This document shows positions 17,441 through 25,427 of a stretch of DNA of 33,280 nucleotides, piece after piece. The position numbers and the translations under genes were made by a program. The notes under the pieces were generated by a model. That model did no database searches and was not told the origin of the DNA. It worked only from the letters and a program-made list of their open reading frames with translations. The DNA is taken from contig CALXBH010000077.1 in assembly GCA_944386475.1 (NCBI GenBank), positions 1 to 33,280 of the forward strand. Reading direction: 5' to 3'. This stretch comes from an uncultured Clostridia bacterium (GTDB lineage: Bacteria; Bacillota; Clostridia; Oscillospirales; Ruminococcaceae). How positions within the stretch are numbered: the stretch's first letter is position 1; every line of letters starts with the position of its first letter.

Positions 17441-18643
17441 ATGTTTACAAAGAAAGAATGTGTAGCAATGCTTTTGGCCGGCGGACAGGGAAGCCGGCTG
17501 TATGTACTGACCCAGCAAATGGCAAAGCCGGCTGTTCCCTATGGCGGCAAATACCGTATCATCGATTTTCCTCTTTCCAACTGCGTCAACTCCGGGATTG
17601 ATACGGTAGGGGTGCTGACACAATACCAGCCCCTTGTTCTGAACGAATATATCGGAAACGGGCAGCCGTGGGATTTAGACCGTGCCCATGGCGGCGTACA
17701 TGTGCTGCCGCCCTATCAGACTTCCAGCGGCGCCCAGTGGTATAAAGGAACGGCCAATGCCATTTACCAGAATATGTCGTTTATTGAGCGGTATGATCCG
17801 GATTATGTGCTGATTCTCTCGGGAGACCACATTTATAAAATGGACTATGCCCAGATGCTGGAGTTCCATAAAAAGAACAACGCCGACTGCACTATTGCGG
17901 TGTTGGAGGTGCCTATGGAGGAGGCCTCCCGGTTCGGCATTATGAACACCCGGGATGACCAGAGCGTGTACGAGTTTGAGGAAAAACCGGCTCATCCGAA
18001 GAGCAATCTGGCGTCCATGGGAATCTACATTTTTAATTGGAAAAAGCTTCACCGGTATCTCACCGAGGACGAAGCGGACGAAAATTCCTCCAATGATTTC
18101 GGCAAAAACATTATCCCCACCATGCTGGAGCGGGGAGAAAAGCTGTTTGCTTATCAGTTTGACGGCTACTGGAAAGATGTGGGAACCATTGACAGCCTGT
18201 GGGAAGCGAATATGGATCTGCTCAATCCCAACGTGGCGCTGGATCTTCATGATCCTTCCTGGAAGATCTTCTCCCGCAACCCGGTGAGCCCCCCTCACTA
18301 CATCGCTCCCACCGCGCAGGTGCAAAACTCCATGGTGACCGAAGGCTGCACTATCCGCGGAATGTTGGACTTTTCCATCCTGTTCGCGGGCGTGACCATT
18401 GAAGAGGGCGCTGTGGTGCGGGACAGCATCGTCATGCCGGGATCGGTTATCAAAAAAGGCGCGGTGATCGAGTACGCGATCATCGGGGAAAACGTGGAGA
18501 TCGGCGAACACGTCTGCGTAGGGGCGCGTCCGGAAACGGTGTTTGACAAGTCCAAATGGGGCGTGGCGGTGGTCGGCCCCAACGTAAAGGTTTCGGACGG
18601 CGCCGTGGTGCAGCCCAAGCAAATGGTGGGAAGCGACATCTAG
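17441..18643 (+). CDS. glgC: Glucose-1-phosphate adenylyltransferase, catalytic subunit
   Basis: 400 aa. Makes ADP-glucose from glucose-1-phosphate and ATP, the committed step of glycogen synthesis. The nucleotidyltransferase signature GGQGSRL (14-20) and [19 protein letters not shown] (29-47) are intact, as are [10 protein letters not shown] and the FEEKP sugar-phosphate loop. A left-handed beta-helix of hexapeptide repeats forms the C-terminus. I start at ATG 17441, with AGGA 8 nt upstream; a GTG at 17417 is in frame but lacks a site. It is followed 80 bp later by glgD. In Firmicutes, GlgC-GlgD heterotetramers are the active, regulated form. Confidence 0.94.
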   Translation: MFTKKECVAMLLAGGQGSRLYVLTQQMAKPAVPYGGKYRIIDFPLSNCVNSGIDTVGVLTQYQPLVLNEYIGNGQPWDLDRAHGGVHVLPPYQTSSGAQWYKGTANAIYQNMSFIERYDPDYVLILSGDHIYKMDYAQMLEFHKKNNADCTIAVLEVPMEEASRFGIMNTRDDQSVYEFEEKPAHPKSNLASMGIYIFNWKKLHRYLTEDEADENSSNDFGKNIIPTMLERGEKLFAYQFDGYWKDVGTIDSLWEANMDLLNPNVALDLHDPSWKIFSRNPVSPPHYIAPTAQVQNSMVTEGCTIRGMLDFSILFAGVTIEEGAVVRDSIVMPGSVIKKGAVIEYAIIGENVEIGEHVCVGARPETVFDKSKWGVAVVGPNVKVSDGAVVQPKQMVGSDI

Positions 18644-18723
18644 GGCTGCCGGAAAAAGAGCGGATTGCCTGCATTTTCGCCGGCGTATCTCTCCTACTGC
18701 AGAGAAAGGAATGGGTTTAGGAT

Positions 18724-19848
18724 ATGACAAGTGAGAAAAAAGTTTTGGGAATTGTGTTCGCCAACATGCACGACTCGGCCATTAAAGAGTTGACGGATGT
18801 GCGGACTATGGGCTCAGTCCCTTATGGCGGCCGTTACCGGTTAATCGATTTTACCCTGTCGAACATGGTGAATTCCGGGATTGACGAGGTAGGCTTAATC
18901 ACCAAGGCCAACTATCAGTCCTTAATGGATCATCTGGGCTCCGGACGGGAATGGGATCTAGCCCGTAAACGGGGAGGATTACATATTTTGCCTCCTTTTG
19001 GCCATTCGGCATTCGGCATCTACCGGGGCCGGCTGGAAGCGCTGGGAAGCGCTTTGTCGTTTATGCATGCTTCTAAAGCGCGGTATGTGGTGCTGGCCGA
19101 CTGCGATATTATTACCAACATGGATCTGCGCCCTATCGTAGAAGCGCATATCGAAAAAGAAGCGGATATTACCGTTGTTTATCAGAAAAAGAAGGCCGAT
19201 ATCCAGACATCGGCCCAGTCCACCTTTTTCTCTATGGATGAGGACGGACGGGTAGTGGATGTTTTGGTCCATCCCATGGTCAGCGGCGAGTTTAATATGG
19301 GCTTGGACATCACGGTGATGGAAAAGTCCTTCCTGGAGAACATGGTGGTAGAGGCGTTAAGCCGCGGCCAGTATGACTTTGCCAGGGATATCCTGCAAAA
19401 GAGAACCAACCAGTACCGCATTTACGGATATGAATACGACGGGCTGGTCTTATCAGTCAACACCATGAAGGATTACTACGATGACAATATGGCTCTGTTG
19501 GATGAAAATGTCCGCGCCCAGCTGTTCCCGGAAAAACGGCCTGTATACACCAAGATCCGGGACGAGGTGCCCGCCAAATACGGTTTGGACGCTTCGGCAA
19601 AAAATTCCCTGGTGGCGGACGGCTGCATCATTGAGGGCGAGGTGGAAAACTCCATTTTGTTCCGGGGTGTACATGTGCAAAAGGGTGCCAAGATCCGCAA
19701 CTCTATTTTAATGCAGGGCACAAAGGTTGGCTGCAAGTGTATTGTCCAGCATGCGATCACCGATAAAAACGTCACTATTAAGGACTACCGGATGCTTAAC
19801 GGCAGCGCGGAATATCCGGTGTTTGTGGCCAAAAACGGTGTGGTTTGA
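18724..19848 (+). CDS. glgD: GlgD, non-catalytic partner subunit of ADP-glucose pyrophosphorylase
   Basis: 374 aa GlgC paralogue. It keeps the fold marks VPYGGRYRLIDFTLSNMVNSGID and the C-terminal beta-helix. The catalytic signature loop GGxGxRL is replaced by FANMHDSAIKEL, so it should not turn over by itself. In studied Firmicutes, GlgD raises the activity of GlgC in a mixed tetramer. ATG 18724 lacks an ideally spaced Shine-Dalgarno: AGAAAGGA lies about 14 nt away and TAGGA directly adjoins the ATG. This may lower its translation or rely on coupling. It lies between glgC and glgA. Confidence 0.93.
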   Translation: MTSEKKVLGIVFANMHDSAIKELTDVRTMGSVPYGGRYRLIDFTLSNMVNSGIDEVGLITKANYQSLMDHLGSGREWDLARKRGGLHILPPFGHSAFGIYRGRLEALGSALSFMHASKARYVVLADCDIITNMDLRPIVEAHIEKEADITVVYQKKKADIQTSAQSTFFSMDEDGRVVDVLVHPMVSGEFNMGLDITVMEKSFLENMVVEALSRGQYDFARDILQKRTNQYRIYGYEYDGLVLSVNTMKDYYDDNMALLDENVRAQLFPEKRPVYTKIRDEVPAKYGLDASAKNSLVADGCIIEGEVENSILFRGVHVQKGAKIRNSILMQGTKVGCKCIVQHAITDKNVTIKDYRMLNGSAEYPVFVAKNGVV

Positions 19849-19856
19849 TCGGTAAG

Positions 19857-19873
19857 GCCGGATGATATCCGGC
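19857..19873 (+). other. Intergenic stem-loop between glgD and glgA
   Basis: GCCGGAT (19857-19863) pairs with ATCCGGC (19867-19873) around a 3-nt loop. No T run follows. It lies 36 nt before the glgA start and may affect stability or coupling. Confidence 0.45.
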
Positions 19874-19908
19874 GGATCACAACAGAAATAGGAAAGGAAG
19901 CACGGATT

Positions 19909-21330
19909 ATGAAGATACTGTTTGCGGCAAGCGAAGCGGTCCCGTTTATCGCTTCGGGGGGGCTGGCGGACGTCATCGGTGCGCTGCCCAAGGCGCTTCA
20001 GGCAAAAAAGGCGGAGTGCCGGGTGATTATTCCGCTGTACGCGGGCATTAAGCCTGAATGGCGGGAAAAAATGCGCTATGTAACAAACTTCCCTGTCCAG
20101 CTTGGCTGGCGAAGCCTGTACTGCGGCATTTTTGAAGCGGTGGTAGACGGCGTAAAATACTATTTTGTGGACAACGAGTATTATTTTAAGAGGGATGGAG
20201 TTTACGGCTTTTACGATGATGCGGAGCGTTATGCCTTTTTCTCCAAGGCAGTGCTTGAAACCATTAAACACATTGATTTTAAGCCGGATATCGTCCACTG
20301 CCACGACTGGCAGACGGCGCTTGTGCCGGTATATTACCAGCTGTACTATAAATATGTGGCGGGGTATGAGCGGATCAAAACAGTGTTTACCATCCACAAC
20401 ATCCAGTATCAGGGGAAATACGGCTATGAAACGATGAGCGAGGTCATGGATATTCCGCCCTCCGCCAAAAGCCTGCTGGATTATGACGGCTGTGCCAATA
20501 TGATGAAGGGCGCCATTGAGGTTTCGGATAAAGTGACGACGGTGAGCCCCACCTATGCCAAGGAGATTTTAAATCCCTGGTACGCCCATGGCCTGGACTA
20601 TCTGCTGCGCAGCAAACAGTATAAGCTCTGCGGGATTTTAAACGGAATTGACAACGACCAGTATAATCCCCAGACCGACCCGCTGATTTATCAGAACTAT
20701 ACTGCGGATGACCTGCCGGGAAAAGAGGCCAACAAAAAACGCCTGTGCGAGGATATGCATCTGAATTATGAGGACGGCACGCCTCTTTTAGGCATGGTGA
20801 CCCGATTGGTGGGCCATAAGGGCCTGGATCTGGTCAAATATGTGTTCGAGGATATTTTAAACCGGGGAATCAAGATCGTCCTGCTGGGTTCAGGCGAGTA
20901 TTTTTACGAGAGCTTTTTCCGGGAGATGGCCTACCGCCATCCCGGGCAGGTGGCGGTGACGATCGGTTTTATTCCCGATCTTGCCCGGAAGATCTATGCC
21001 AGCTCCGACCTGTTCTTGATGCCCTCGAAAAGCGAGCCCTGCGGCTTGGCGCAGATGATCTCCCTGCGGTATGGGACGATCCCCATTGTCCGGGAGACCG
21101 GCGGGCTTAAAGACAGCATTCAGGACTGCGGTTCTCTGCACGGGAACGGGTTTACCTTCCAGTCCTATGACGCCCAGGATATGCTGTGGGCGATCACCCG
21201 GGCCAAAGATCTGTTCTACGATAAGCCCAACTGGGGGAATCTGGTGCGGTACGCGATGGCGTATGATTGCAGCTGGAACCGGTCGGCGGAATCCTATATG
21301 GGCCTTTACCGGGAATTGTGTAACGCATAA
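19909..21330 (+). CDS. glgA: Glycogen synthase (ADP-glucose type)
   Basis: 473 aa GT5 enzyme that adds glucose from ADP-glucose to the non-reducing end of alpha-1,4-glucan. The N-terminal MKILFAASEAVPF, HCHDWQTALVPVY, the TTVSPTYAKEI segment and the C-terminal KSEPCGLAQMISLRYGTIPIVRETGGLKDSI are all characteristic. ATG 19909 follows GGAAG. Unusual point: the N-terminal loop that reads KTGG in E. coli GlgA (K15) is ASGG here (A15-G18), so the lysine that contacts ADP-glucose is absent. Related clostridial synthases may share this. Last gene of the operon, closed by a strong terminator. Confidence 0.95.
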   Translation: MKILFAASEAVPFIASGGLADVIGALPKALQAKKAECRVIIPLYAGIKPEWREKMRYVTNFPVQLGWRSLYCGIFEAVVDGVKYYFVDNEYYFKRDGVYGFYDDAERYAFFSKAVLETIKHIDFKPDIVHCHDWQTALVPVYYQLYYKYVAGYERIKTVFTIHNIQYQGKYGYETMSEVMDIPPSAKSLLDYDGCANMMKGAIEVSDKVTTVSPTYAKEILNPWYAHGLDYLLRSKQYKLCGILNGIDNDQYNPQTDPLIYQNYTADDLPGKEANKKRLCEDMHLNYEDGTPLLGMVTRLVGHKGLDLVKYVFEDILNRGIKIVLLGSGEYFYESFFREMAYRHPGQVAVTIGFIPDLARKIYASSDLFLMPSKSEPCGLAQMISLRYGTIPIVRETGGLKDSIQDCGSLHGNGFTFQSYDAQDMLWAITRAKDLFYDKPNWGNLVRYAMAYDCSWNRSAESYMGLYRELCNA

Positions 21331-21342
21331 GCTTCCTTTCTA

Positions 21343-21387
21343 AAAAGCGGGCGGAGAAACCAAACTTGGTTTCTCCGCCCGCTTTTT
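21343..21387 (+). terminator. Terminator of glgBCDA
   Basis: A long GC-rich stem (about 21344-21363 with 21366-21385, core GCGGGCGGAGAAACC) is followed by TTTTTACTTTT. The A/T flanks could make it work on the minus strand too. Confidence 0.92.
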
Positions 21388-21396
21388 ACTTTTCCC

Positions 21397-21425
21397 TTTT
21401 CAAGCAGCCTCAAAAATGGTATAAT
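21397..21425 (+). promoter_or_regulatory. Orphan promoter-like site antisense to the XRE gene
   Basis: TTTTCA (21397-21402) and perfect TATAAT (21420-21425) are 17 bp apart. They point into the 3' end of the minus-strand XRE gene. No plus-strand gene begins downstream until the phosphatase promoter at 22297. It could make an antisense RNA or be fortuitous. Confidence 0.35.
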
Positions 21426-21469
21426 CATACTGTTTCCTTATTGATATGCTTTTAACAGAAAACACCAAA

Positions 21470-21492
21470 AAGAAAACCGCCCTTTTGGACGG
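21470..21492 (-). terminator. Terminator of the XRE regulator gene
   Basis: On the minus strand, a 6-bp GC stem (CCGUCC with GGGCGG, one U-G) around AAAA is followed by TTTTCTTTTT. It lies 9 bp after the stop. Confidence 0.75.
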
Positions 21493-21500
21493 CCGGTAAA

Positions 21501-22181
21501 TTACTTCATTTTGTTTTCGCAATTCTGTACAAGATTCACCAGGCTGGAAGCGAACAGCGGATATTCCTGAGAGAGCTTTTCGCTGGTAATCGTAAATGCC
21601 TCGGCGTTTTGGATGGGATCGTCCGCAAAGCTTCCGTCGGCTACAGCGGCGGCACAGGCTTCGCTGACAGCCATCTGCGCGGTAGCTTTGGCGTTGGCCA
21701 TGGATGAAGGAACGGTGAAAAAGGTTTGCTGGTTTTTGGGGTTAGCAGAAAAGACGATCCGAAACATCCGGTAAACCGACATCATCAAAAAGTTGGAGGT
21801 TTCGTTAATCAAAGTTTTGTTGTTGCCTTTTTGCAGCAGGTCGAACAGGATGTTTAGGGAGTTGGCAATGAGTTTTTTGTTGAGTACCGGCAAAATACTG
21901 CCCTTTAAAACATTTTCCTTTCCTGCTGCTTCCGGTTCGGGGATATCTTCTACATGTAAAGTGGCGCCGTTGCGGTCGGGAGAACGTCCCAGAAGGTAGT
22001 CGCAGGAAACGCCGTAAAAGTCCGCGGCGCGAACCACAAAATCCAAGCCGCATTCACGGATCCCCTTTTCATAGTGCGAAAGCAGGGCCTGTGAGATGCC
22101 AAGCTCTTTTGCGGCCAACTTTTGGCTGATTCCCTGTTCCTTGCGGAGCAGCGTCAGCACTCTGGGAAAATCGGCGTTCAT
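21501..22181 (-). CDS. XRE-family transcriptional regulator
   Basis: 226 aa. Residues 6-66 form a Cro/CI helix-turn-helix (LRKEQGISQKLAAKELGISQALLSHYEKGIR) followed by FYGVSCDYLLGRSPDR, common in Firmicute regulators. The remaining 150 residues are a helical domain I do not recognise, probably an effector or oligomerisation part. The start is ATG 22181, 7 nt after GGAGG; the adjacent ATG 22184 (4 nt) is the alternative. It is monocistronic, with its own promoter and terminator. It diverges from the phosphatase gene, so autoregulation or control of that pair is possible. The target is unknown. Confidence 0.8.
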   Translation of the reverse strand: MNADFPRVLTLLRKEQGISQKLAAKELGISQALLSHYEKGIRECGLDFVVRAADFYGVSCDYLLGRSPDRNGATLHVEDIPEPEAAGKENVLKGSILPVLNKKLIANSLNILFDLLQKGNNKTLINETSNFLMMSVYRMFRIVFSANPKNQQTFFTVPSSMANAKATAQMAVSEACAAAVADGSFADDPIQNAEAFTITSEKLSQEYPLFASSLVNLVQNCENKMK

Positions 22182-22214
22182 CATACAACCTCCATCACGA
22201 ATAACGTATAGTAA

Positions 22215-22243
22215 ATTATAGTATACCGGATACCGTTTGTAAA
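22215..22243 (-). promoter_or_regulatory. Promoter of the XRE regulator gene
   Basis: On the minus strand, TTTACA (22243-22238) and TATAAT (22220-22215) are 17 bp apart. The spacer carries a tandem GGTAT (GGTATCCGGTAT), a candidate site for autoregulation. Confidence 0.6.
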
Positions 22244-22296
22244 GGATTTTTTCAGACAAAAACGGGAAGCCTGTCGAAAAAATTCCAGGCTTATAT

Positions 22297-22325
22297 TTGT
22301 ACAAAATGTCTTAACACAATAGATA
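22297..22325 (+). promoter_or_regulatory. Candidate promoter of the phosphatase-cobO unit
   Basis: TTGTAC (22297-22302) and the imperfect TAGATA (22320-22325) are 17 bp apart. An ACAAT/ATTGT dyad (22316-22320, 22325-22329) overlaps the -10 region. The resulting leader of about 95 nt contains CCAC/GTGG and GGCG/CGCC stems. I could not match it to a cobalamin or other riboswitch. Confidence 0.35.
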
Positions 22326-22428
22326 TTGTATGTTCATGAATTCGGCTCCACTAGGGGTGGCGGATATGAACGCCTTGGCCCTTATGGCGTCCGGTTGTGA
22401 TAAAAAGGAAAGGAACAGGTTATACAAC

Positions 22429-23109
22429 ATGAAAAATTACCGTCTTTATTTTATCCGCCATGGAATCACCCAGGGGAATCTGGAAGGAAAATATGTCGGG
22501 TCCACCGATCTTCCGCTGTGTGAGCAGGGCAGGAAAGAGCTTTTGGACTTAAAAGAGAAAGCCGAATATCCCCAGGTGCAGGTGGTATATGCAAGCCCTT
22601 TGCAGCGCTGTCTGCAAACAGCGGAGATTTTATATCCGGATACGCTTTTAATCCCATCTCCCAACCTGCGGGAATACGATTTCGGGAATTTTGAAAACCA
22701 CTCGATGGAAGAACTTAAAAAGAACGAGGCTTTTGTGCGCTGGCTGGAAGGCGCTATGGTAAAGGCTCCTGAAGGCGGGGAGGACAAGCAGGCTTTTGAT
22801 GAGCGTATTTCCATCGGCCTGGGGGAGATTATAAAGGATATGATGAACCGTTCGGTCACCGATGCGGCGGTGATTACCCATGGCGGGGTAATTATGGGGC
22901 TTTTAAGCATGTACGGCCTTCCTAAACGCAATCCTTTAGCCTGGACGGTGGACAACGGCCACGGCTACACGGCGGTTACTTCCTCCTATCTGTGGGGGCA
23001 GGGCCAGCTTTTGGAGGTTATGGACCCCATCCCCTACCGGGAGGAAGACAGCGAATACCCCCGGGACTACGACCTGATCGACATCCCGGAGCAGGAGGAC
23101 GAAGAGTGA
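22429..23109 (+). CDS. Histidine phosphatase superfamily (phosphoglycerate mutase/CobC-like)
   Basis: 226 aa. The branch-1 pattern is complete: FIRHGITQGN with the phospho-accepting H11, SPLQRCLQTA (R60), LREYDFGNFEN (E82) and ITHGGVIMG (H151). Members remove phosphate from many small molecules. Because cobO overlaps its stop codon, alpha-ribazole-phosphate phosphatase (CobC) is an attractive guess, but sequence alone does not prove it. I start at ATG 22429 (MKNYRLYF), after an AAAGGAAAGGAACAGG purine stretch. The frame is open upstream to 22330, beginning almost at the predicted transcript start, which argues against it. The C-terminal 25 residues are acidic. Confidence 0.82.
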   Translation: MKNYRLYFIRHGITQGNLEGKYVGSTDLPLCEQGRKELLDLKEKAEYPQVQVVYASPLQRCLQTAEILYPDTLLIPSPNLREYDFGNFENHSMEELKKNEAFVRWLEGAMVKAPEGGEDKQAFDERISIGLGEIIKDMMNRSVTDAAVITHGGVIMGLLSMYGLPKRNPLAWTVDNGHGYTAVTSSYLWGQGQLLEVMDPIPYREEDSEYPRDYDLIDIPEQEDEE

Positions 23110-23630
23110 AACAGGGGCTAATCCATATCTATACCGGGGACGGAAAAGGGAAAACCAGCGCGGCGGTGGGCGCGTGCGTGCGCGCGGCAGGACACGGCTG
23201 GCGGATTTTGTTTGTGCAGTTTTTAAAAGGTTCCTTCACCGGAGAGCTTATTCCCCTTGAAAAACTGGGCGTTTCGGTTTGCCGCACCGAAGATGTGAAA
23301 AAATTCGTGTTCCAGATGGATGAAAAAGAGCTTGCCCGATGCTGGGAAGACCATAGCCGGTGTTTTCAGACGGCGGCGGATGCGCTCAGGTCTGGAGAAT
23401 ACGATCTGGTGGTTTTGGATGAAGTCATCGGCGCTGTGGGGCTTGGTTTGATCGATGAAGAGGCACTTGTGGCCCTGCTAAAAGAAAAACAGCCGAAAAC
23501 CGAGGTTATATTGACAGGCCGTGGGGCATCTGATAAACTGAAAAAGACCGCGGATTATCTATCAGAAATCCGCATGGAAAAGCACCCTTACGAGCAGGGA
23601 ATCCCCGCCCGGGCGGGAATTGAATATTAA
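23106..23630 (+). CDS. cobO: Cob(I)alamin adenosyltransferase (CobA/CobO/BtuR type)
   Basis: 174 aa. Transfers adenosyl from ATP to reduced corrinoids to make adenosylcobalamin or its precursor. The P-loop GDGKGKTS (11-18) with HIYTGDGKGKT, RILFVQFLKG, the LVVLDEV Walker-B-like strand and LTGRGA are typical of the CobO/BtuR family. GTG 23106 overlaps the phosphatase stop (GTGA) and has AGGAGG upstream, so translation should be coupled. No other B12 genes are in the window, which suggests corrinoid salvage or a split pathway. Confidence 0.9.
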   Translation: MKQGLIHIYTGDGKGKTSAAVGACVRAAGHGWRILFVQFLKGSFTGELIPLEKLGVSVCRTEDVKKFVFQMDEKELARCWEDHSRCFQTAADALRSGEYDLVVLDEVIGAVGLGLIDEEALVALLKEKQPKTEVILTGRGASDKLKKTADYLSEIRMEKHPYEQGIPARAGIEY

Positions 23631-23710
23631 TGTTATTATAATAATAGGTTATAACGGATTGACGGATAAAAACGGCCTGTCTTTTTTAGGCGGGTGAAAG
23701 GCGGTGCAAA

Positions 23711-24622
23711 GTGGTGAATGTGCGCGCACAGATCAAAAAAAATGCCAGGGACGCTATGAGCGGGAACTGGGGGAAAGCGGTGACCGCCGTACTGGTGGTC
23801 TTTTGCGTCAACCTGCTGTTTGCCTATTTGGAGCAGATTTTGTACGCCTTATTCCGGATAAGCGGCTATGTGGACATCGGGAATACGCCGGCGTTGTTTT
23901 TGGACGATCAGGTGAACATTTCCTGGCTGGCTTTGGGGATTACCGCCGGTATGTATGTGGTGAAATTCGTCCTGATGTCCCCTTTGCTGGTGGGGGTAAC
24001 CAAGTGGTTTTATCAGGTGGTGGAGGGAAAATATCCGCCGTTTTCGGTGATCTTTGATTACTATGCTTCTCTGCGTACCTTCGGAAAAGCGCTGGGGGTG
24101 CAGTTTCAGGTCTCCCTGCGGATTGCTTTAATGGGAATTGTCGTGCTGCTTCCCTCCACCTGCCTGCGGATTGTTCTTCAGTACCTGCCTGCCGCCGGCA
24201 GCGATTCCTTGTCGCTGATGGGGGCGGTGCTGTACCTGCTCACCAACCTGGTAACAGTGCTGTCCTGGCTGTTTTTGGGATACCTTTCCCTTCGGTACTT
24301 TTTATGTTTTTTCCTGCTGGCGGAAAAAGACGAGGTGCCGGTGAAAAAGATTTTACAGACCTCCGTCCGGACGATGGGGGAGTATAAAGAAGAAATATTT
24401 ACCCTGTTTTTGTCGTTTATCCCCTGGCTGCTTCTTTGCGCGCTTATCGTGCCGGCGTTCTTTGTAGCGCCGTATCTGGCGGCTACGGCGGCGCTGTACG
24501 GCAAGATTTATATCAGCCGGCTGCAAAGCCGCCGGGAAATGGACGATACCCGGGTGGCACAGCCGATTGGGCGGGCCGATGAAACTGAGACGAGAGAAGG
24601 ACAGGAAGTTGAAACAGATTAG
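23711..24622 (+). CDS. Multi-pass membrane protein, DUF975-like
   Basis: 303 aa. It has about five to six hydrophobic segments (near 22-46, 70-95, 130-155, 168-202 and 230-265). The N-terminal RAQIKKNARDAMSGNWGKAV is the cytosolic lead helix that I associate with the DUF975 family of Firmicutes. The tail after about 275 is charged and likely cytosolic. The function is unknown. GTG 23711 or the adjacent GTG 23714 fits the AAAGGCGG site. The stop lies 14 bp inside the next gene if proB starts at TTG 24609. That overlap couples an uncharacterised membrane protein to proline synthesis. No clear promoter or terminator was found in 23631-23710. Confidence 0.75.
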   Translation: MVNVRAQIKKNARDAMSGNWGKAVTAVLVVFCVNLLFAYLEQILYALFRISGYVDIGNTPALFLDDQVNISWLALGITAGMYVVKFVLMSPLLVGVTKWFYQVVEGKYPPFSVIFDYYASLRTFGKALGVQFQVSLRIALMGIVVLLPSTCLRIVLQYLPAAGSDSLSLMGAVLYLLTNLVTVLSWLFLGYLSLRYFLCFFLLAEKDEVPVKKILQTSVRTMGEYKEEIFTLFLSFIPWLLLCALIVPAFFVAPYLAATAALYGKIYISRLQSRREMDDTRVAQPIGRADETETREGQEVETD

Positions 24623-25427
24623 CGACGCGAAACGAATTGTAGTCAAGGTGGGAACCTCCACGCTGACCCACGGTACAGGAATGCTCAATATCCGGCGGAT
24701 CAGCTCGCTGGTGCGGATGCTGGCGGATATTAAAAATTCCGGGAAGGAAGTTGTGCTGGTGTCCTCCGGCGCTATCGGCGTGGGGATGGGAAAGCTGGGG
24801 CTTTCCCGCCGCCCGGAGGATACCCCCGGCAAGCAGGCCTGCGCCGCCGTGGGGCAGTGCGAGCTGATGTATGTATACGACAAGGAGTTTTCCGAATATA
24901 ATCATACTGTTTCCCAGGTGCTTTTGACCCGGGACGTCATCGAGGATCCCCAGCGGAAGGAAAACGTTCAAAACTCCTTTGAACGGCTGCTGCAAATGGG
25001 CGTCGTTCCGGTGGTCAACGAAAACGATACGGTGTCGGTAGAGGAAATCGAGTTCGGCGACAACGACACCCTTTCGGCGATTGTGGCCCGGCTGGTCCAT
25101 GCGGATCTTTTGATTATTTTAACGGATATCGAAGGGCTGTATGACAAAGATCCCCGCAAGTACGCGGACGCTCATCTGATTCCCCGGGTGGAGGCCATTG
25201 ACGAGAATATCCGAAGCGCCGCAGGCGACCGGGGCACAAGCCTTGGAACCGGCGGCATGGCGACTAAGATCAGCGCGGCACAAATGGCTACAGCCGCCGG
25301 GATTTCGGTGGTGATTGCCAACGGTTCCCGGCACAACGTGCTATACGATTTGATGGAGGGAAAACCGGTAGGAACCATATTTGCGGGATTGGAAGACAAA
25401 AACGGCGGCAAGGAGGAAGACAGATGA
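24609..25427 (+). CDS. proB: Glutamate 5-kinase, short form without PUA domain
   Basis: 272 aa. Phosphorylates glutamate to gamma-glutamyl phosphate, the first step of proline synthesis. Amino-acid-kinase marks are RIVVKVGTSTLTHGTG at the N-terminus, VLVSSGAIGVGMGKLGL, NENDTVSVEEIEFGDNDTLSA and GTGGMATKISAA. The protein ends about 100 residues earlier than E. coli ProB, so the RNA-binding-like PUA domain is absent, as in several Firmicutes. I choose TTG 24609 (MKQISDAKR), with AGAAGGA 7 nt upstream. ATG 24579 is in frame but poorly placed. The stop overlaps the proA start (ATGA). Confidence 0.92.
   Translation: MKQISDAKRIVVKVGTSTLTHGTGMLNIRRISSLVRMLADIKNSGKEVVLVSSGAIGVGMGKLGLSRRPEDTPGKQACAAVGQCELMYVYDKEFSEYNHTVSQVLLTRDVIEDPQRKENVQNSFERLLQMGVVPVVNENDTVSVEEIEFGDNDTLSAIVARLVHADLLIILTDIEGLYDKDPRKYADAHLIPRVEAIDENIRSAAGDRGTSLGTGGMATKISAAQMATAAGISVVIANGSRHNVLYDLMEGKPVGTIFAGLEDKNGGKEEDR

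Noticed and set aside
17675-18730. 351-codon minus-strand frame opposite glgC
   Set aside because: His/Arg-rich shadow translation without motifs; glgC is intact on the plus strand.
1634-21330. Glycogen and glycolysis cluster as a new metabolic system
   Set aside because: All genes have standard functions and the grouping fits known clostridial carbon-storage metabolism; only details (GlgA loop, GlgB tail, hairpins) are unusual.
22330-22428. 33-codon N-terminal extension of the histidine phosphatase
   Set aside because: It would begin at or before the predicted transcript start, and the family core begins at MKNYRLYFIRHG with a purine-rich site upstream. It is more likely leader RNA.
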